Of a stretch of 64,000 nt of DNA, positions 9,665-20,500 are shown one piece after another; the stretch's first letter is position 1, and each line of letters opens with the position of its first letter. The notes under the pieces were generated by a model that saw only the letters and a list, made by a program, of their open reading frames with translations, was not told where the DNA came from and searched no databases. Origin of the DNA: Immersiella caudata (Eukaryota; Ascomycota; Sordariomycetes; Sordariales; Lasiosphaeriaceae); assembly GCA_030512335.1 (NCBI GenBank), contig JAULSU010000005.1:1984001-2048000 (forward strand), given 5' to 3'. A program made the translations under genes and the position numbers.

Positions 9665-11934
9665 ATGCGTTCTTGGATAGCGCTCGCTTGTTTGACACAA
9701 GCCATCATCCTCTCTGACGTGACTTCTGCGAGTCTCCTCCGGCGACAGGAGGCGGAGGTGGAAGCAACAGTGGAAGCAGCAGTCGAAAGGAAAAGTTGCA
9801 ATACGCCAAACAACCGAGCATGCTGGACAGAGGGATTCGATATCAACACGGACTGGGAGATTAAGACTCCATTCACGGGCGTGACCCGCACAGTGAGTCG
9901 ATACCTAGATTGGGCTGCTGGTTCCGGACTGACCTCTCCTAGTACACATTGACTCTTACTGAGGTGGACGACTATGTTGGGGCAGATGGAAGAGTGAAGG
10001 AGAAAGCAATGCTGATCAATGGTGAGCAAGTCTTCTAATATCACTGCTGAACATAGTGGCTAACTCGGATTGTAGATCAATTCCCTGGTAAGACACTCGC
10101 AGCCGTTATTCCAACCGCACGAGCACTGTGGCTGACAAGCTTTCGCGATGTCTAGGGCCAGTAATTACAGCTGGTACGTGTTTCTCTCGAGGATGCTCGG
10201 GATTTGTATCACTAATTCCTCTAGATTGGGGTGATCGATTAAACATCACGGTTGTAAACAAGCTTCGACATAACGGGTGAGCATTCCCCTCCAGTTTGTA
10301 TGCGAGTTGCAAGCTGACACTTCCCAGCACGAGCATCCACTGGCATGGAATTAGACATTTGAACAACAATATCCACGATGGAGTGAGCGGCGTGACTGAG
10401 TGCCCAATTCCTCCCAACGGCAGCAAGACCTACTCCTTCTTAGCAACTCAGTACGGCACCTCCTGGTACCACTCGCACTACTCATCTCAATACGCCAACG
10501 GTGTAGCCGGCTCCATCTTGATTCGCGGGCCTGCATCCCTTCCCTACGACATTGACCTTGGTGTGTTCCCCATCTCGGACTGGTACTATGGTTCTGCCGA
10601 CAACATCTTCGCACAAGTCAACGACCCCACGAATCCCTTCATCCCAGGGGCTCCCGGCTCACCACCACCCAGCTCGAACATCTTCATCAACGGGACTAAC
10701 ATTAACCCGAATGGTACCGGAGGTGCCTATGCGGAGGTGGTTTTCACACCTGGCAAGAGGCATCTCTTGAGGCTCATCAACCCCAGCGTTGATAATGCCG
10801 TCACGGTTTCTATCGTTGGGCACGCAATGACTGTCATCGCAAATGACTTTGTCCCCGTCAACGCTTACACAGCCAAGTCATTGTTCCTGGGCGTCGGCGC
10901 AAGGTACGACGTGACCATTGACGCAAGTCAGCCTGTCGGGAACTACTGGTTCAACGTCACCTTCTCCAACACCAGGGCCTGCGGCGCGTCGAACAACCCT
11001 TTCCCGGCTGCCATTATCAAGTACGCTGGGGCTGAGGACTCGAACCCGAAAGACCCAGGCGTGCCCCCACAAGAATACTTTTGTGTAGACCAAACAGAAT
11101 TCGTCCCTATTGTCCCTCGCACGGTGCCACGGAGCCAGTTTACCGGCGCTGATAACCAGACTCTTGCTGTCACCCTGTCCGTTGACGCCGCTGCTAGCAA
11201 AGTGTTCTGGAAGGTCAACGACAGCGCAATTGATGTCAACTGGGAGAAGCCGACGCTGGAGTTTGTGGAGCAGGGGAATACCTCGTATCCTGCGCGCGAG
11301 AATGTCATTACGATTCCGGATAGCAGCGAGGTATGTTGATGGTCGTGATTGCGCTTGGGGTGGCTACTGACTTCTTCTTAGTGGAGCTTCTGGCTTGTTC
11401 AAAATTTGTCCCCTATTCCTCATCCTATGCACTTGCATGTGAGTTTCGCTCCTCCAGAGCCGAGGGAAAATCATAACGGTGGCTAACATGGCGATAATTA
11501 GGGTCATGACTTCTTCATCCTTGGGCGATCACCCGCGGCGGAGAACCCACTTGCACCGGGATCGGGACCAACCTTCTTCAACAAAGATACAGACATTGGA
11601 GCTCTGAAGTTTGACAACCCACCACGGCGCGACGCCACAATGCTCCCAGGCTTTGGTTGGCTCAGCGTGGCCTTCAAGAATGACAATCCTGGGGCGTGGT
11701 TGTTTCACTGCCATGTTGCTGTAAGCGATGCTCTTCTTTACTTTCCCTAGGTAATGGTGGAGGCTAACAAGTGATGTGCAGTGGCATGTTGGTCAAGGTC
11801 TCAGCGTATTGTTTGTCGAGAAGCCGAGTGAGATTCCAAAGGTCATGGATCTGGGGCAGCTGAAACAGAACTGCGATGCTTGGAGGGAGTATGAACCAAA
11901 CAACCCGTTCCCGAAACCAGACTCAGGACTGTGA
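9665..11934 (+). CDS. Ascomycete laccase (secreted multicopper oxidase)
   Basis: Oxidises phenols and reduces O2 to water outside the cell. Nine exons by consensus and frame: 9665-9892, 9943-10021, 10076-10087, 10156-10173, 10225-10276, 10328-11330, 11382-11438, 11502-11720, 11782-11934; 606 aa. Exons 3 and 4 are micro-exons of 12 and 18 nt. The start chosen gives a signal peptide (about 1-22), then LLRR, a likely propeptide cleavage site. All four copper blocks are present: HWHG (134-137), WYHSH (H178, H180), HPMHLHGH (478-485) and HCHVAWHVGQGL (552-563), with Leu as T1 axial residue. Several NXT/S sites. The frame ends exactly at DSGL, the conserved mature C-terminus of ascomycete laccases. 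A GTGAGT overlaps the stop at 11931, so a further C-terminal exon is possible. Confidence 0.93.
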
Positions 11935-12139
11935 GTGCTCGGGTTTTGAGGCTTGGGTGTAAGATAGTGTGGATACCTAGCGGGCGTTTCTGGATGATGG
12001 TTCATGATATGATGGTTCATGATATTAATAGCTAATACATTCTACCTGAGCAAATAGCTCATGAGCTGGGTATCGCGCGCCTGGATATCACAACCGCGAG
12101 AGAATGACGAAAGATGCGCAGAGCGGAAGAGACGCTGAT

Positions 12140-13312
12140 CTAAGCCTTCTTGATCTCTACCTGGAACTTCAATGCCCAGTCGCTGAACTCATCCTTCTGG
12201 CCGTCCCACTGCAGGAAGAGAAGCTCGGAGACCGCAAAGGCATCAAAGAAACATTGATCCATGAGACGGTCGATCTCAACCGGATCAAGCTCGTAGAATG
12301 CCAACGCGACATTGCTGAACCGATCCGGGATCCTCTTCAGCAGCGTCATAACCTCGTCCAGCCTGCCTGGAATTGTCGAGTCCTCAGGCGGTTGCTGCCC
12401 GAGAATCTTCAACCTCCTCTTGACAGTCGCCTGATAAAGCAACGTCATCAACCTCAACTTCCTCAAACAACTCTCCAACCTCTCCCTAATCTTATCCGGA
12501 TCATCCCTCGGAATATGCCTTTGCGAACTCATCCATTCGTCCAGCATCGCCTGCGTATTATCCGTCCCTTCCAACGTCGCGTTCTTCAGCCCCTCCGTAA
12601 CCCCCTCCACCACCACATCATCATCATCCTCATCATCATCATCCTCCTCATCCTCATCCTCATCGTCACTCCCCTCCTCCTCCCCCCACTCCCGCAACTC
12701 CTCCATCACATCCTTCAACGTATCCCGAAACTCCTCAACCTTGCCCATCAAGTTCCCCGCAAACCCCCTCTTCGCAAACCCCACCACCTCATCACACGCC
12801 GCCCATAATACCGCCGTGGCTGCGATACTTCCCTTGCCTCCCCCCGCTCCGCCTCCCAAGCTAGCATTCTTCTTCTCGTCGGTTAAGATCTTCCCATCTT
12901 TTGGAATCTTGGATATTAACTCTGTTAATTCCTTGAGGACGCGTACGCAGCGCCAGGATAGGTCGGTGGAGATGGTGGTTGTGTAGCGCGCGGCGGTGCA
13001 GAGTTGTACGGAGGAGGCGAGCGCGGGGAGGGGGCCCGTCAGGAGTTCGCGGAGGACGGTGGTTATTGCCGAAGGGGTGAAGGGGGAGTTGATGATGAGG
13101 AGGGAGATTTTGGTGGAGTGGGCTTTTATGAGAGTGGCCGAGTCGTGGGCTAGGAGGAGGGGGTCGGGTGTGTTGGTGGTTGTGGTTCTTGGAGGGGTTG
13201 ACGGCGCGGGAGGAGGGGTGGTGATTGCTGTTTCGAGTTGGGCGATGAGGGTTAGGGCGTTGGAGACGACGGTTTCAAGGGTCGCGAGGGCGGAGGCGGA
13301 GGTAGACGCCAT
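12140..13312 (-). CDS. GCIP/cyclin-D1-binding-protein-1-like protein
   Basis: Intronless, 390 aa, mainly helical. The N-terminal part (about 1-130, LETVVSNALTLIAQLETAI and a STKISLLI segment) and the C-terminal part (about 255-390, ending DWALKFQVEIKK) match the general pattern of fungal proteins with GCIP/CCNDBP1-like domains. Between them lie a Gly-rich loop and an acidic run of about 30 Asp/Glu (near residue 215-245). In animals the family binds cyclin D and other regulators; the fungal role is unknown. It lies tail-to-tail with the laccase (205 bp between stops) and head-to-head with the glucosidase II beta gene across about 590 bp. Family assignment from memory of pattern, moderately sure. 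Confidence 0.8.
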   Translation of the reverse strand: MASTSASALATLETVVSNALTLIAQLETAITTPPPAPSTPPRTTTTNTPDPLLLAHDSATLIKAHSTKISLLIINSPFTPSAITTVLRELLTGPLPALASSVQLCTAARYTTTISTDLSWRCVRVLKELTELISKIPKDGKILTDEKKNASLGGGAGGGKGSIAATAVLWAACDEVVGFAKRGFAGNLMGKVEEFRDTLKDVMEELREWGEEEGSDDEDEDEEDDDDEDDDDVVVEGVTEGLKNATLEGTDNTQAMLDEWMSSQRHIPRDDPDKIRERLESCLRKLRLMTLLYQATVKRRLKILGQQPPEDSTIPGRLDEVMTLLKRIPDRFSNVALAFYELDPVEIDRLMDQCFFDAFAVSELLFLQWDGQKDEFSDWALKFQVEIKKA

Positions 13313-13898
13313 CTTGGCGAGTGTTGTTGGTGGTGGTCAGGTTTGTGGTGCACCGTGATGGTGGTGATGGTGCCGCTGGAGGGCAAGTTTTTCGAACTTG
13401 TGTTGGTGGGGTAGGTTTGTTTCTGCGAGCTTCCTCCCCCTGGACGTTGGAGGGGTAGGTTGGGTGGGGCGGAACGGCGGAAGTTCTTGGCAGTCGGAAG
13501 AAAGGCGGCTGCTCCGTGCGAGAAATGGTTGTTGAACCACTACATCTTCGACGGTTATGCCTTGTTTCAAGTGAGTTACTTGGAATAAAGATACGCTATT
13601 GGAATTTCCAAATGTTATCTGTTCAATCCACACAAGATATTCCGTAGTCATAGCATTGCACGCAGGTCTTGAATTCGCGTCTTGACAGTGCCAGAAACCC
13701 TGGTGCACTGACCGGGTAAGCTGAGGCTGGCGGCACGTGGCGGGGGCCAATTGCCAGCTGGCAGCTTCCCGTCTCGAGTTTCGGATAGCTGTCCACTGTC
13801 AGGGGTCGAGTTTCAACCAGAACGGGTGGACCTGGGGAAGCTAGCTACATTTCAGAAGCCATTGTCCTCGACAATTGCAAGGAAAACGACCGGAAACG
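13313..13898. other. Shared divergent promoter region, 586 bp
   Basis: Separates the minus-strand GCIP-like gene from the plus-strand glucosidase II beta gene, so it should contain both promoters. A CAT/CAC-rich short repeat lies at about 13349-13375. No gene or RNA recognised. Confidence 0.6.
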
Positions 13899-15716
13899 AT
13901 GAGACGAGTCGATGCGCTGGTGCTCCTAAGCACCCTCTCCCAAAGTACCCTTGTTGCGTCCAAGGGCGCACCTCGGGGCGTTGGACCAGAGTGTAAGTCG
14001 CGAGAGTCAGCCGCTGCGCCGAGTCGCTGGTGTCGGGTGTGCCTCCATGTCCAGCTTGCTGACACGTCCCAGTCGTCAAGTTCTACGAGAGCAAAACGTC
14101 GTTTGCCTGTATTGGCAACCCTTCTATAAAACTCGATTCGTCCCGCATCAACGACAATTCGTGTGATTGCCCCGACGGGTCGGACGAACCTGGCACGGCG
14201 GCCTGCTCATACCTCGACGGGCTCTCCCCCGAGCAGCCCCTCCCGGGCTCAAAGACCGGTACCACAAACACAACAAATAGCTTGCCTGGATTCTGGTGCG
14301 AAAACAAGGGCCACATCGGATCGTATGTTCCCTTCGCGTATGTCAACGATGGCGTCTGCGACTACGAGCTGTGCTGCGACGGAAGCGAAGAGTTCGCCCA
14401 CGTCGGCGGCGTCAAGTGCCAGAACAAATGCGATTCGATCGGCAAGGAATGGCGCCGCGTCGAGGGGGAGCGCAGGAAGAGCAAAGAGCGCTCTGCCGCG
14501 GCGAGGCGGCAGCTGCTTAAGGAGGCGGGCGACCTGCGGCGAACCGTGGAGGGCAGGATTGCCTCCCTGAAGCAGGAACTGGAGAACCTCGAGATCAAGA
14601 AGAGCGAGCTTCAGGTCAAGTTTGAGGAGGTTGAGCGTTCAGAGAAGGGCAAGGTCGTCAAACCCGAGGGCCAGGGAGGCAAACTTGGAGTGCTCCTTGG
14701 CGTGGCCAAGGCTCGGGTCAGGGAACTTCGCAGCACCTTGGACAAGGTCATGGACCAGCGTGACGATTACGCGGACAAGGTCGAGCAGTTGGAGGAGATC
14801 CTCAAGAACCTCAAGGAGGAGTACAACCCCAACTTCAACGACGAGGGTGTCAAGGCCGCCGTGAAGGCCTACGAGGACTACGCTGCCTCGGCGGCCCCTG
14901 AGAAGAAGCCCGACATTACCGACGGCGAGATCTTGGATATCCTCAAGGAGGACGGCGAGACTACTGGCATCAACTGGGCTGAGTTTGAAGAGGAGGAGGG
15001 CAGCGATGCTGACATTGGTAAGTGTCTTACGAAGAATACGATTTGCACGGCGCTGACCATTTCAAGTTTACAACCTGGAGGCATACCTCCCCGAGTTCGC
15101 CCGCGACTACATCCACCAGAAGCTCAACATCCTCCGTGTCTGGCTCATCGAGAACGGCATGTTGGCTGACAACCCAGTCAAGCCTGGCGGCGAGACCCGC
15201 CTCGTCCAGGCCGCCAGGGAAGCCCTGGAGGCCGCAAAGAACGAGCACACCTCCAAGACCGCCTCGCTTGAGGAGCAGGAGAGGGATCTCAACCAGGAAT
15301 ACGGCCCTGATGGCATCTTCCGTGCTCTCAAGGGACGCTGCGTCAGCACCGAGGTCGGCGAGTACGAGTACGAACTTTGCTGGATGGGCCAGACGACCCA
15401 GAAGAGCAAGAAGGGTCATGGAAACACCAACATGGGCAACTTCGTCAAGTTTGACAAGCAGGTTGCAGATGAGGAGGATCGCGCCGATGGAAAGGGTCTT
15501 GGCAAGGGCCAGCGCATGGTGATGAAGTTCGAGAACGGACAGGGTTGCTGGAACGGCCCCAACCGCCGAACCGATGTCTGGCTGGCCTGCGCTGAGAAGG
15601 ACGAGCTCTGGCGCGTGAGTGAGTCGGAGAAGTGTGTGTACAGGATGGAGGTTGGCACGCCGGCTGCTTGCGAGGATGTGGGAGAGCCCGGTGTGAAGAC
15701 GAAGGATGAGCTTTAA
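13899..15716 (+). CDS. gtb1: Glucosidase II beta subunit (PRKCSH/Gtb1)
   Basis: Regulatory subunit of ER glucosidase II, which trims glucose from N-glycans; it recognises mannose and retains the complex in the ER. Three exons: 13899-13992, 14073-15017, 15067-15716; 562 aa. Signal peptide about 1-21, then a Cys-rich LDLa-like N-terminal domain with CIGNPSIKL, DNSCDCPDGSDEPGT and DGVCDYELCCDGSEE calcium-binding motifs, a long charged coiled coil (about 185-300), and a C-terminal MRH (mannose-6-phosphate receptor homology) domain starting near GRCVSTEVGEYEYELCW. It ends TKDEL, an ER-retrieval signal. Intron 1 (80 nt) and intron 2 (49 nt) both have consensus ends, and each join restores family sequence (FVKFYESK; IVYNLEAYLPEFARDY). 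Confidence 0.95.
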
Positions 15717-15994
15717 AAGGGGAATACCTGGTTAGGTCGCCTCAGACCTGGAAGATGTATACACATGTATATTGGAGTTAGAACCTCTGTCGGATGGAAA
15801 TGTGTTACAGCGAGTTAGTGTTGAATGTGATTCCTGGTTTTACTATCTGGTGGATATCAGTTTCGGAATTCTCGTCGACGAAAAGATGAACTGATTTTCG
15901 CTTGGAATAAACATCAATGTCTCATTACAGTCATAATATGGTATCTACAAGCTCATAACCTTAACACTCGGTGTTGTACATATCCGGGCCTGTG
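15717..15994. other. Convergent 3' region, 278 bp
   Basis: The glucosidase II beta and rtf2 genes end toward each other. Only 3' UTR sequence is expected here. Confidence 0.5.
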
Positions 15995-16828
15995 TCACCC
16001 CTGCGCAGCGAGTCTCCGCCTCTTGTTCTTCTCATCTTGTTCTGCCAACACCCTCGCGGTCAGAGACGCCGTCATGGGGTTGTTGATATTCTTCAGCCGG
16101 CTTGAAGCACTCTGCTTCGAGCCAGTGTCACCTTTCCCTTTCTTCACTCCCTTGTCCACTGCCTCTCCTTCGGCCTTGCGCTTCTTTCTAGATGCGCTCT
16201 TGTCTTTCTTCAAGCTGTGCGTCAGGCCTTTTGCCTTCAGATCATCCAGCCTGGCCTCCAGCTTCTCAATGTCCGCTTTCTCGGTTGGGAGAACCGGGAT
16301 GGCATCGCTTGCCTCGAACGGCTCACTGCATTCAGGGCAAACTTTCTCGTCGATCTGCTTAATTGCCGCCTCCGCAAAGACATGGCCGCATGGCACAATG
16401 TACACCGACTTTGTAGAAGGCCCCAACTCTTTCAGTGACACGGGACAAGCCCAAATATCACTTCCCTTTGCGCCGGGTTGCGTGTAGCGCTTGAACTTGA
16501 GCTTTACGACATCCCGGAGTGACTTGATGCCGGTGGAGGAGAAGCGCTCCTCGGGCGACTCACCGTTTGGTGGCGCGAGCGCTGCGTCGTCATGTTTGTC
16601 GTCGCTTGGTAGGAGGGCTTTGAGGATCGATTCGTAGTTGTAAAGACGTCCTCTCCAGTCGGAGACGATGTTTTCGAGGTCGAGAGGTTCGGTGGTCAGG
16701 GGGTCATGGCTCCAGGCATGGGCGAGACTTTCGAGAGCGGTGGCTTTGAGTTCGCTGACTGTTGGGTTGCGCGCCGCATTCTTCACGAGCTCGCGCCTCT
16801 TTGGGATTGAGCCGCCGTCATTGCCCAT
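15995..16828 (-). CDS. rtf2: Replication termination factor 2 (Rtf2)
   Basis: Nuclear protein with a degenerate RING that stabilises paused replication forks in fission yeast and acts in fork restart or splicing in other species. Intronless, 277 aa from the ATG at 16828. I chose this start because MGNDGGSIPKRRELVK is the family N-terminus; the frame stays open about 87 codons further upstream without conserved content. The modified RING runs from CPVSLKEL through VYIVPCGHVFAEAAI to KVCPECSEPF. The C-terminus is Lys-rich (possible nuclear signal) and ends KRRRLAAQG. Head-to-head with tor. Confidence 0.93.
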   Translation of the reverse strand: MGNDGGSIPKRRELVKNAARNPTVSELKATALESLAHAWSHDPLTTEPLDLENIVSDWRGRLYNYESILKALLPSDDKHDDAALAPPNGESPEERFSSTGIKSLRDVVKLKFKRYTQPGAKGSDIWACPVSLKELGPSTKSVYIVPCGHVFAEAAIKQIDEKVCPECSEPFEASDAIPVLPTEKADIEKLEARLDDLKAKGLTHSLKKDKSASRKKRKAEGEAVDKGVKKGKGDTGSKQSASSRLKNINNPMTASLTARVLAEQDEKNKRRRLAAQG

Positions 16829-17555
16829 GGTAGAGGAAGTCTGCGGAGAATGATAGAGTATTATTGGGAGTGACTGGATGCGCTGCGATGTGGAATTCAC
16901 AGGCAATGTCGCGATCGTTGCTGTTGCGGAAGCTGTGAATCGGCGCTGCGCAGCTGAGGCAAGTCGGCATAGGGGCCGATAAGATAATGTGGTGACCCAC
17001 TTAATGCCGAAGACAGTGCGACGCGTTGAAGCCCCACCATTCCGGTGAGCTCGCACGGCCCCTTCACCCAGGTGATCGCGCAGCTGCACCTCAGCTTGAT
17101 CACGCTCAGGAATAGGCCCTCCTCAATCACCGGGACCTAAAGTAATAAAGATTATATTCCCTGGTTGTCGTGTTCGAGGCATTATCCTCGACGGCAACTT
17201 GACTTCCCGACGCCACCCTCAACGCTCCACCTGTTAGAGTTACCCATCGCCGACCGTTGGCTGGAGCCTCACGCCGAGTCCAGCTTTCGAGTCTCGTTTG
17301 CGACTGCATCACCGCCTGCCACCTCACGTCCTAATCCTCCAACCACCGACGACCGCGCATCGAGCGCACGAATAGTGTACCCCGAATAATCTCCCATCCC
17401 GCAGCGCCCGACCCGAGACCATTCATCTTGCGCTCTGGAATTTCTGAACCCAGCTGCCGTCCTCCCACAAGGCCGAGCATGGGGCTTGGACACCGACGTC
17501 GCGCTGACGAGGCTACCCGCTGCTGATAGAGGGAGTCGATATTCATCCCGCCAAA
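16829..17555. other. Divergent promoter region between rtf2 and tor, 727 bp
   Basis: Both neighbours start outward from this stretch. Open frames here are extensions of rtf2 or antisense. No RNA gene or repeat seen. Confidence 0.55.
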
Positions 17556-20500
17556 ATGGCTTCAGCGGGGAAGGATCAAGCGATCCACACGCTGGACCAA
17601 TACATTAGAGATGTCCGAAATCGGTATGTCGATCTGCCCGCGGCCACATGCTGGAGGTTTAGGCCGGCTCGGTCTGCTTCGGGAGCTAGCTATGCGTGAA
17701 CTTGGGCCCTTGCTGACATCTGTCAATGCAGCACTATTGCAGAGGACCTGCGGAAGCGCGCAGCGCGCCAGGTTCGAGATCTGGCCAATACCGCCAAGCA
17801 AGGTGAGTACTCGACTTTCTGACTGCTCATCTTCGTCTAGAAAGTGCGTTGCTGACCCCCGTTAGAAATGGGAGCGGAGCAGTTCCAGTCCTTCTTCAAT
17901 GTAGTCAACCAACGAACCATGACCCTGATCCAGGGCACCGACACATACGATCGGATGGCTGGCGTCTACATTCTCGACGTGCTAGTCGACTTTGACGGGA
18001 TAGAACCTGCGTTGAAGTACAGCCGTTTTCAACAGTACATTGGGACGATCCTCCGTGGAAGGGACCTCAACCCCATGCAACCCGCTGCCATAGTTTTGGG
18101 GCGGCTCTGCAAGCCCGGAGGATCCCTCATCTCCGAGCTAGTCGACGCGGAGGTACAGACGGCGCTGGAGTGGCTGCAGTCCGATAGAATCGAAGAGAGG
18201 CGGTACGCCGCCGTGCTCGTCCTCCGCGAACTTGCCAGAAATGCGCCGACACTCATGTACTCATACGTCGGGTTCGTCTTCGACCAAATATGGATTGGCC
18301 TTCGGGATCCACGGCATTTGATCCGAGCCACGTCCGCGGAGACCGTCAGCGCCTGTTTTAAGATCATAAGGGAACGAGACCAGGACATGAAGCAAGAGTG
18401 GATGGACAAGATGTTCGGCGAGGCGGTTAAGGGGCTCAAGACTAACACGATCGAGTCCGTCCACGCATCACTACTTGTCCTGAAGGAGCTCCTTGAACAA
18501 GGCGGCATGTACATGCAGGACCACTACCAGGAGGCCTGCGAGATTGTGTTCCGTCACAAGGACACACGCGACCCGGCAATAAGGAAGACGGTAGTTCTCC
18601 TGATCCCGGACCTGGCCAACTACGCACCGAACGACTTCGCGTCATCACACCTCCACAAGTTCATGGTCTACCTCTCCGGCATGCTGAAGAAGGAGAAGGA
18701 GCGCAACGATGCCTTCCTCGCCATCGGGAATATCGCCAACTCGGTGAAGAGCGCCATTGCGCCATACCTCGATGGCGTGCTAATCTACGTCCGAGAGGGC
18801 CTCAGCCTGCAGTCCCGCAAGCGCGGCACCGTTGACCCTGTCTTTGACTGCATCAGCCGTTTGGCTGTGGCTGTTGGCCAGACCCTGAGCAAGTATATGG
18901 AAGCGTTGCTCGACCCCATCTTTGCATGCGAGCTCACCCCCAAGTTGACGCAAGCTCTCGTCGATATGGCTTTTTACATCCCCCCGGTCAAGGCCACCAT
19001 CCAAGAACGACTGCTTGATATGCTCAGCAAAGTCCTCTGTGGCGAGCCGTTCCGGCCCTTGGGCGCCCCGCACCCAAACACCCTCTCGGCCCTCCCCGTC
19101 ATCCCCAAAGACCCCAAAGACCCCCTTGCTCACGAGCGGAGCAAGAATGAAATTAAGCTGGCTTTGAACACCCTTGGGAGCTTTGACTTTTCAGGTACAG
19201 ATTCCGATTCCGATTCTGAGTCCGATGAACGTGTCCCTCCTTCTTTTCCTCTTACCCTCTACAAGCGGGCAGGAGGGGTCCCCACGAGATCAGTGGAGAC
19301 AATGCTCCTTCTAGGTATCCGCGAGGGTTGGTGTAGCTGAGCATTGGTGTTTGCACTTTTTGAAGAACCGAGCTGACTGGTCATCTAGGACACGTGCTGA
19401 ACGAGTTTGTGCGAGATGTCGCCATCAAATACGTCGAGGATGACGACCCGGAGATCCGGGAAGCTGCTGCCCTTACTTGCTGTCAGCTCTATGTCCGCGA
19501 TCCCATTGTCAACCAGACCAGTTATCATGCCTTGCAGGTCGTTGCCGATGTCATCGAAAAGCTCCTGACTGTGGGTGTCTCGGATCCGGACCCCAAGATC
19601 CGCCAAACGGTGCTCGCCGCTCTCGACGAGCGTTTTGACCAGCATCTCGCCAAAGCTGAGAACATCCGGACTCTCTTCTTTGCTCTCCATGATGAGCAGT
19701 TCGTCAACAGAGAAGCAGCTGTCGCCATCATTGGCCGTCTGGCACGCCACAACCCTGCCTATGTTGTCCCTCAGCTGCGGAAGACCATCATCCAGCTCTT
19801 GACCGAGCTAGAGTACACAGATGTTGCGAGGAGCAAGGAAGAAAGCTCCAAGCTTCTCAGTCTTCTCACCCAGCACGCGCAGGAGCTGGTCAAGCCCTAT
19901 GTCAATTCCATCCTGGAGGTTCTGATGCCAAAGGCGCATGACCCCACCCCGGCCGTGGCCGGAACTGTTCTCGAGGCGATAGGAGAGCTTTGTGCAGTCG
20001 GCGGGGAATCCATGCTTGCCTACAAGGATAAGCTGATGCCAGTCATCATCGACGCGCTTCAGGACCAGAGTTCAACGTTCAAGCGGGAATCTGCTCTTCA
20101 CACCCTTGGCCAGTTAGCGAGCAATGCCGGCTATGTCATCAAGCCCTACCTCGAATATCCGGAGCTTCTTGAGATTCTGCAGGCTATCGTCAGGGGTGAG
20201 CCACAGCATGGGGGTCTGCGAAGAGAGACCATCAAGCTTATGGGCATTCTGGGTGCATTGGACCCGTACAAGTATCAGGTAAGAGGAGACAGTCCGTTTT
20301 TTCTCCATGCCTTACTGACGCATGAACAGCAAGTTGAAGAGCGCGCACCGCAAACCCAGCGCCGCCCTGAGGCCACGCAACTGACAGACGTGTCCCTTAT
20401 GATGGGCGGTCTGACCCCTTCGCAGGAGGACTACTATCCTACGGTCGTCATCAACGCTCTGCTCCAGATCCTCAAGGACCAGTCGCTGGTGCAATGGCAT

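Noticed and set aside
13349..13375. CAT/CAC-rich stretch that could encode a His tract
   Set aside because: Lies in a divergent promoter with no exon context; simple-sequence repeat.
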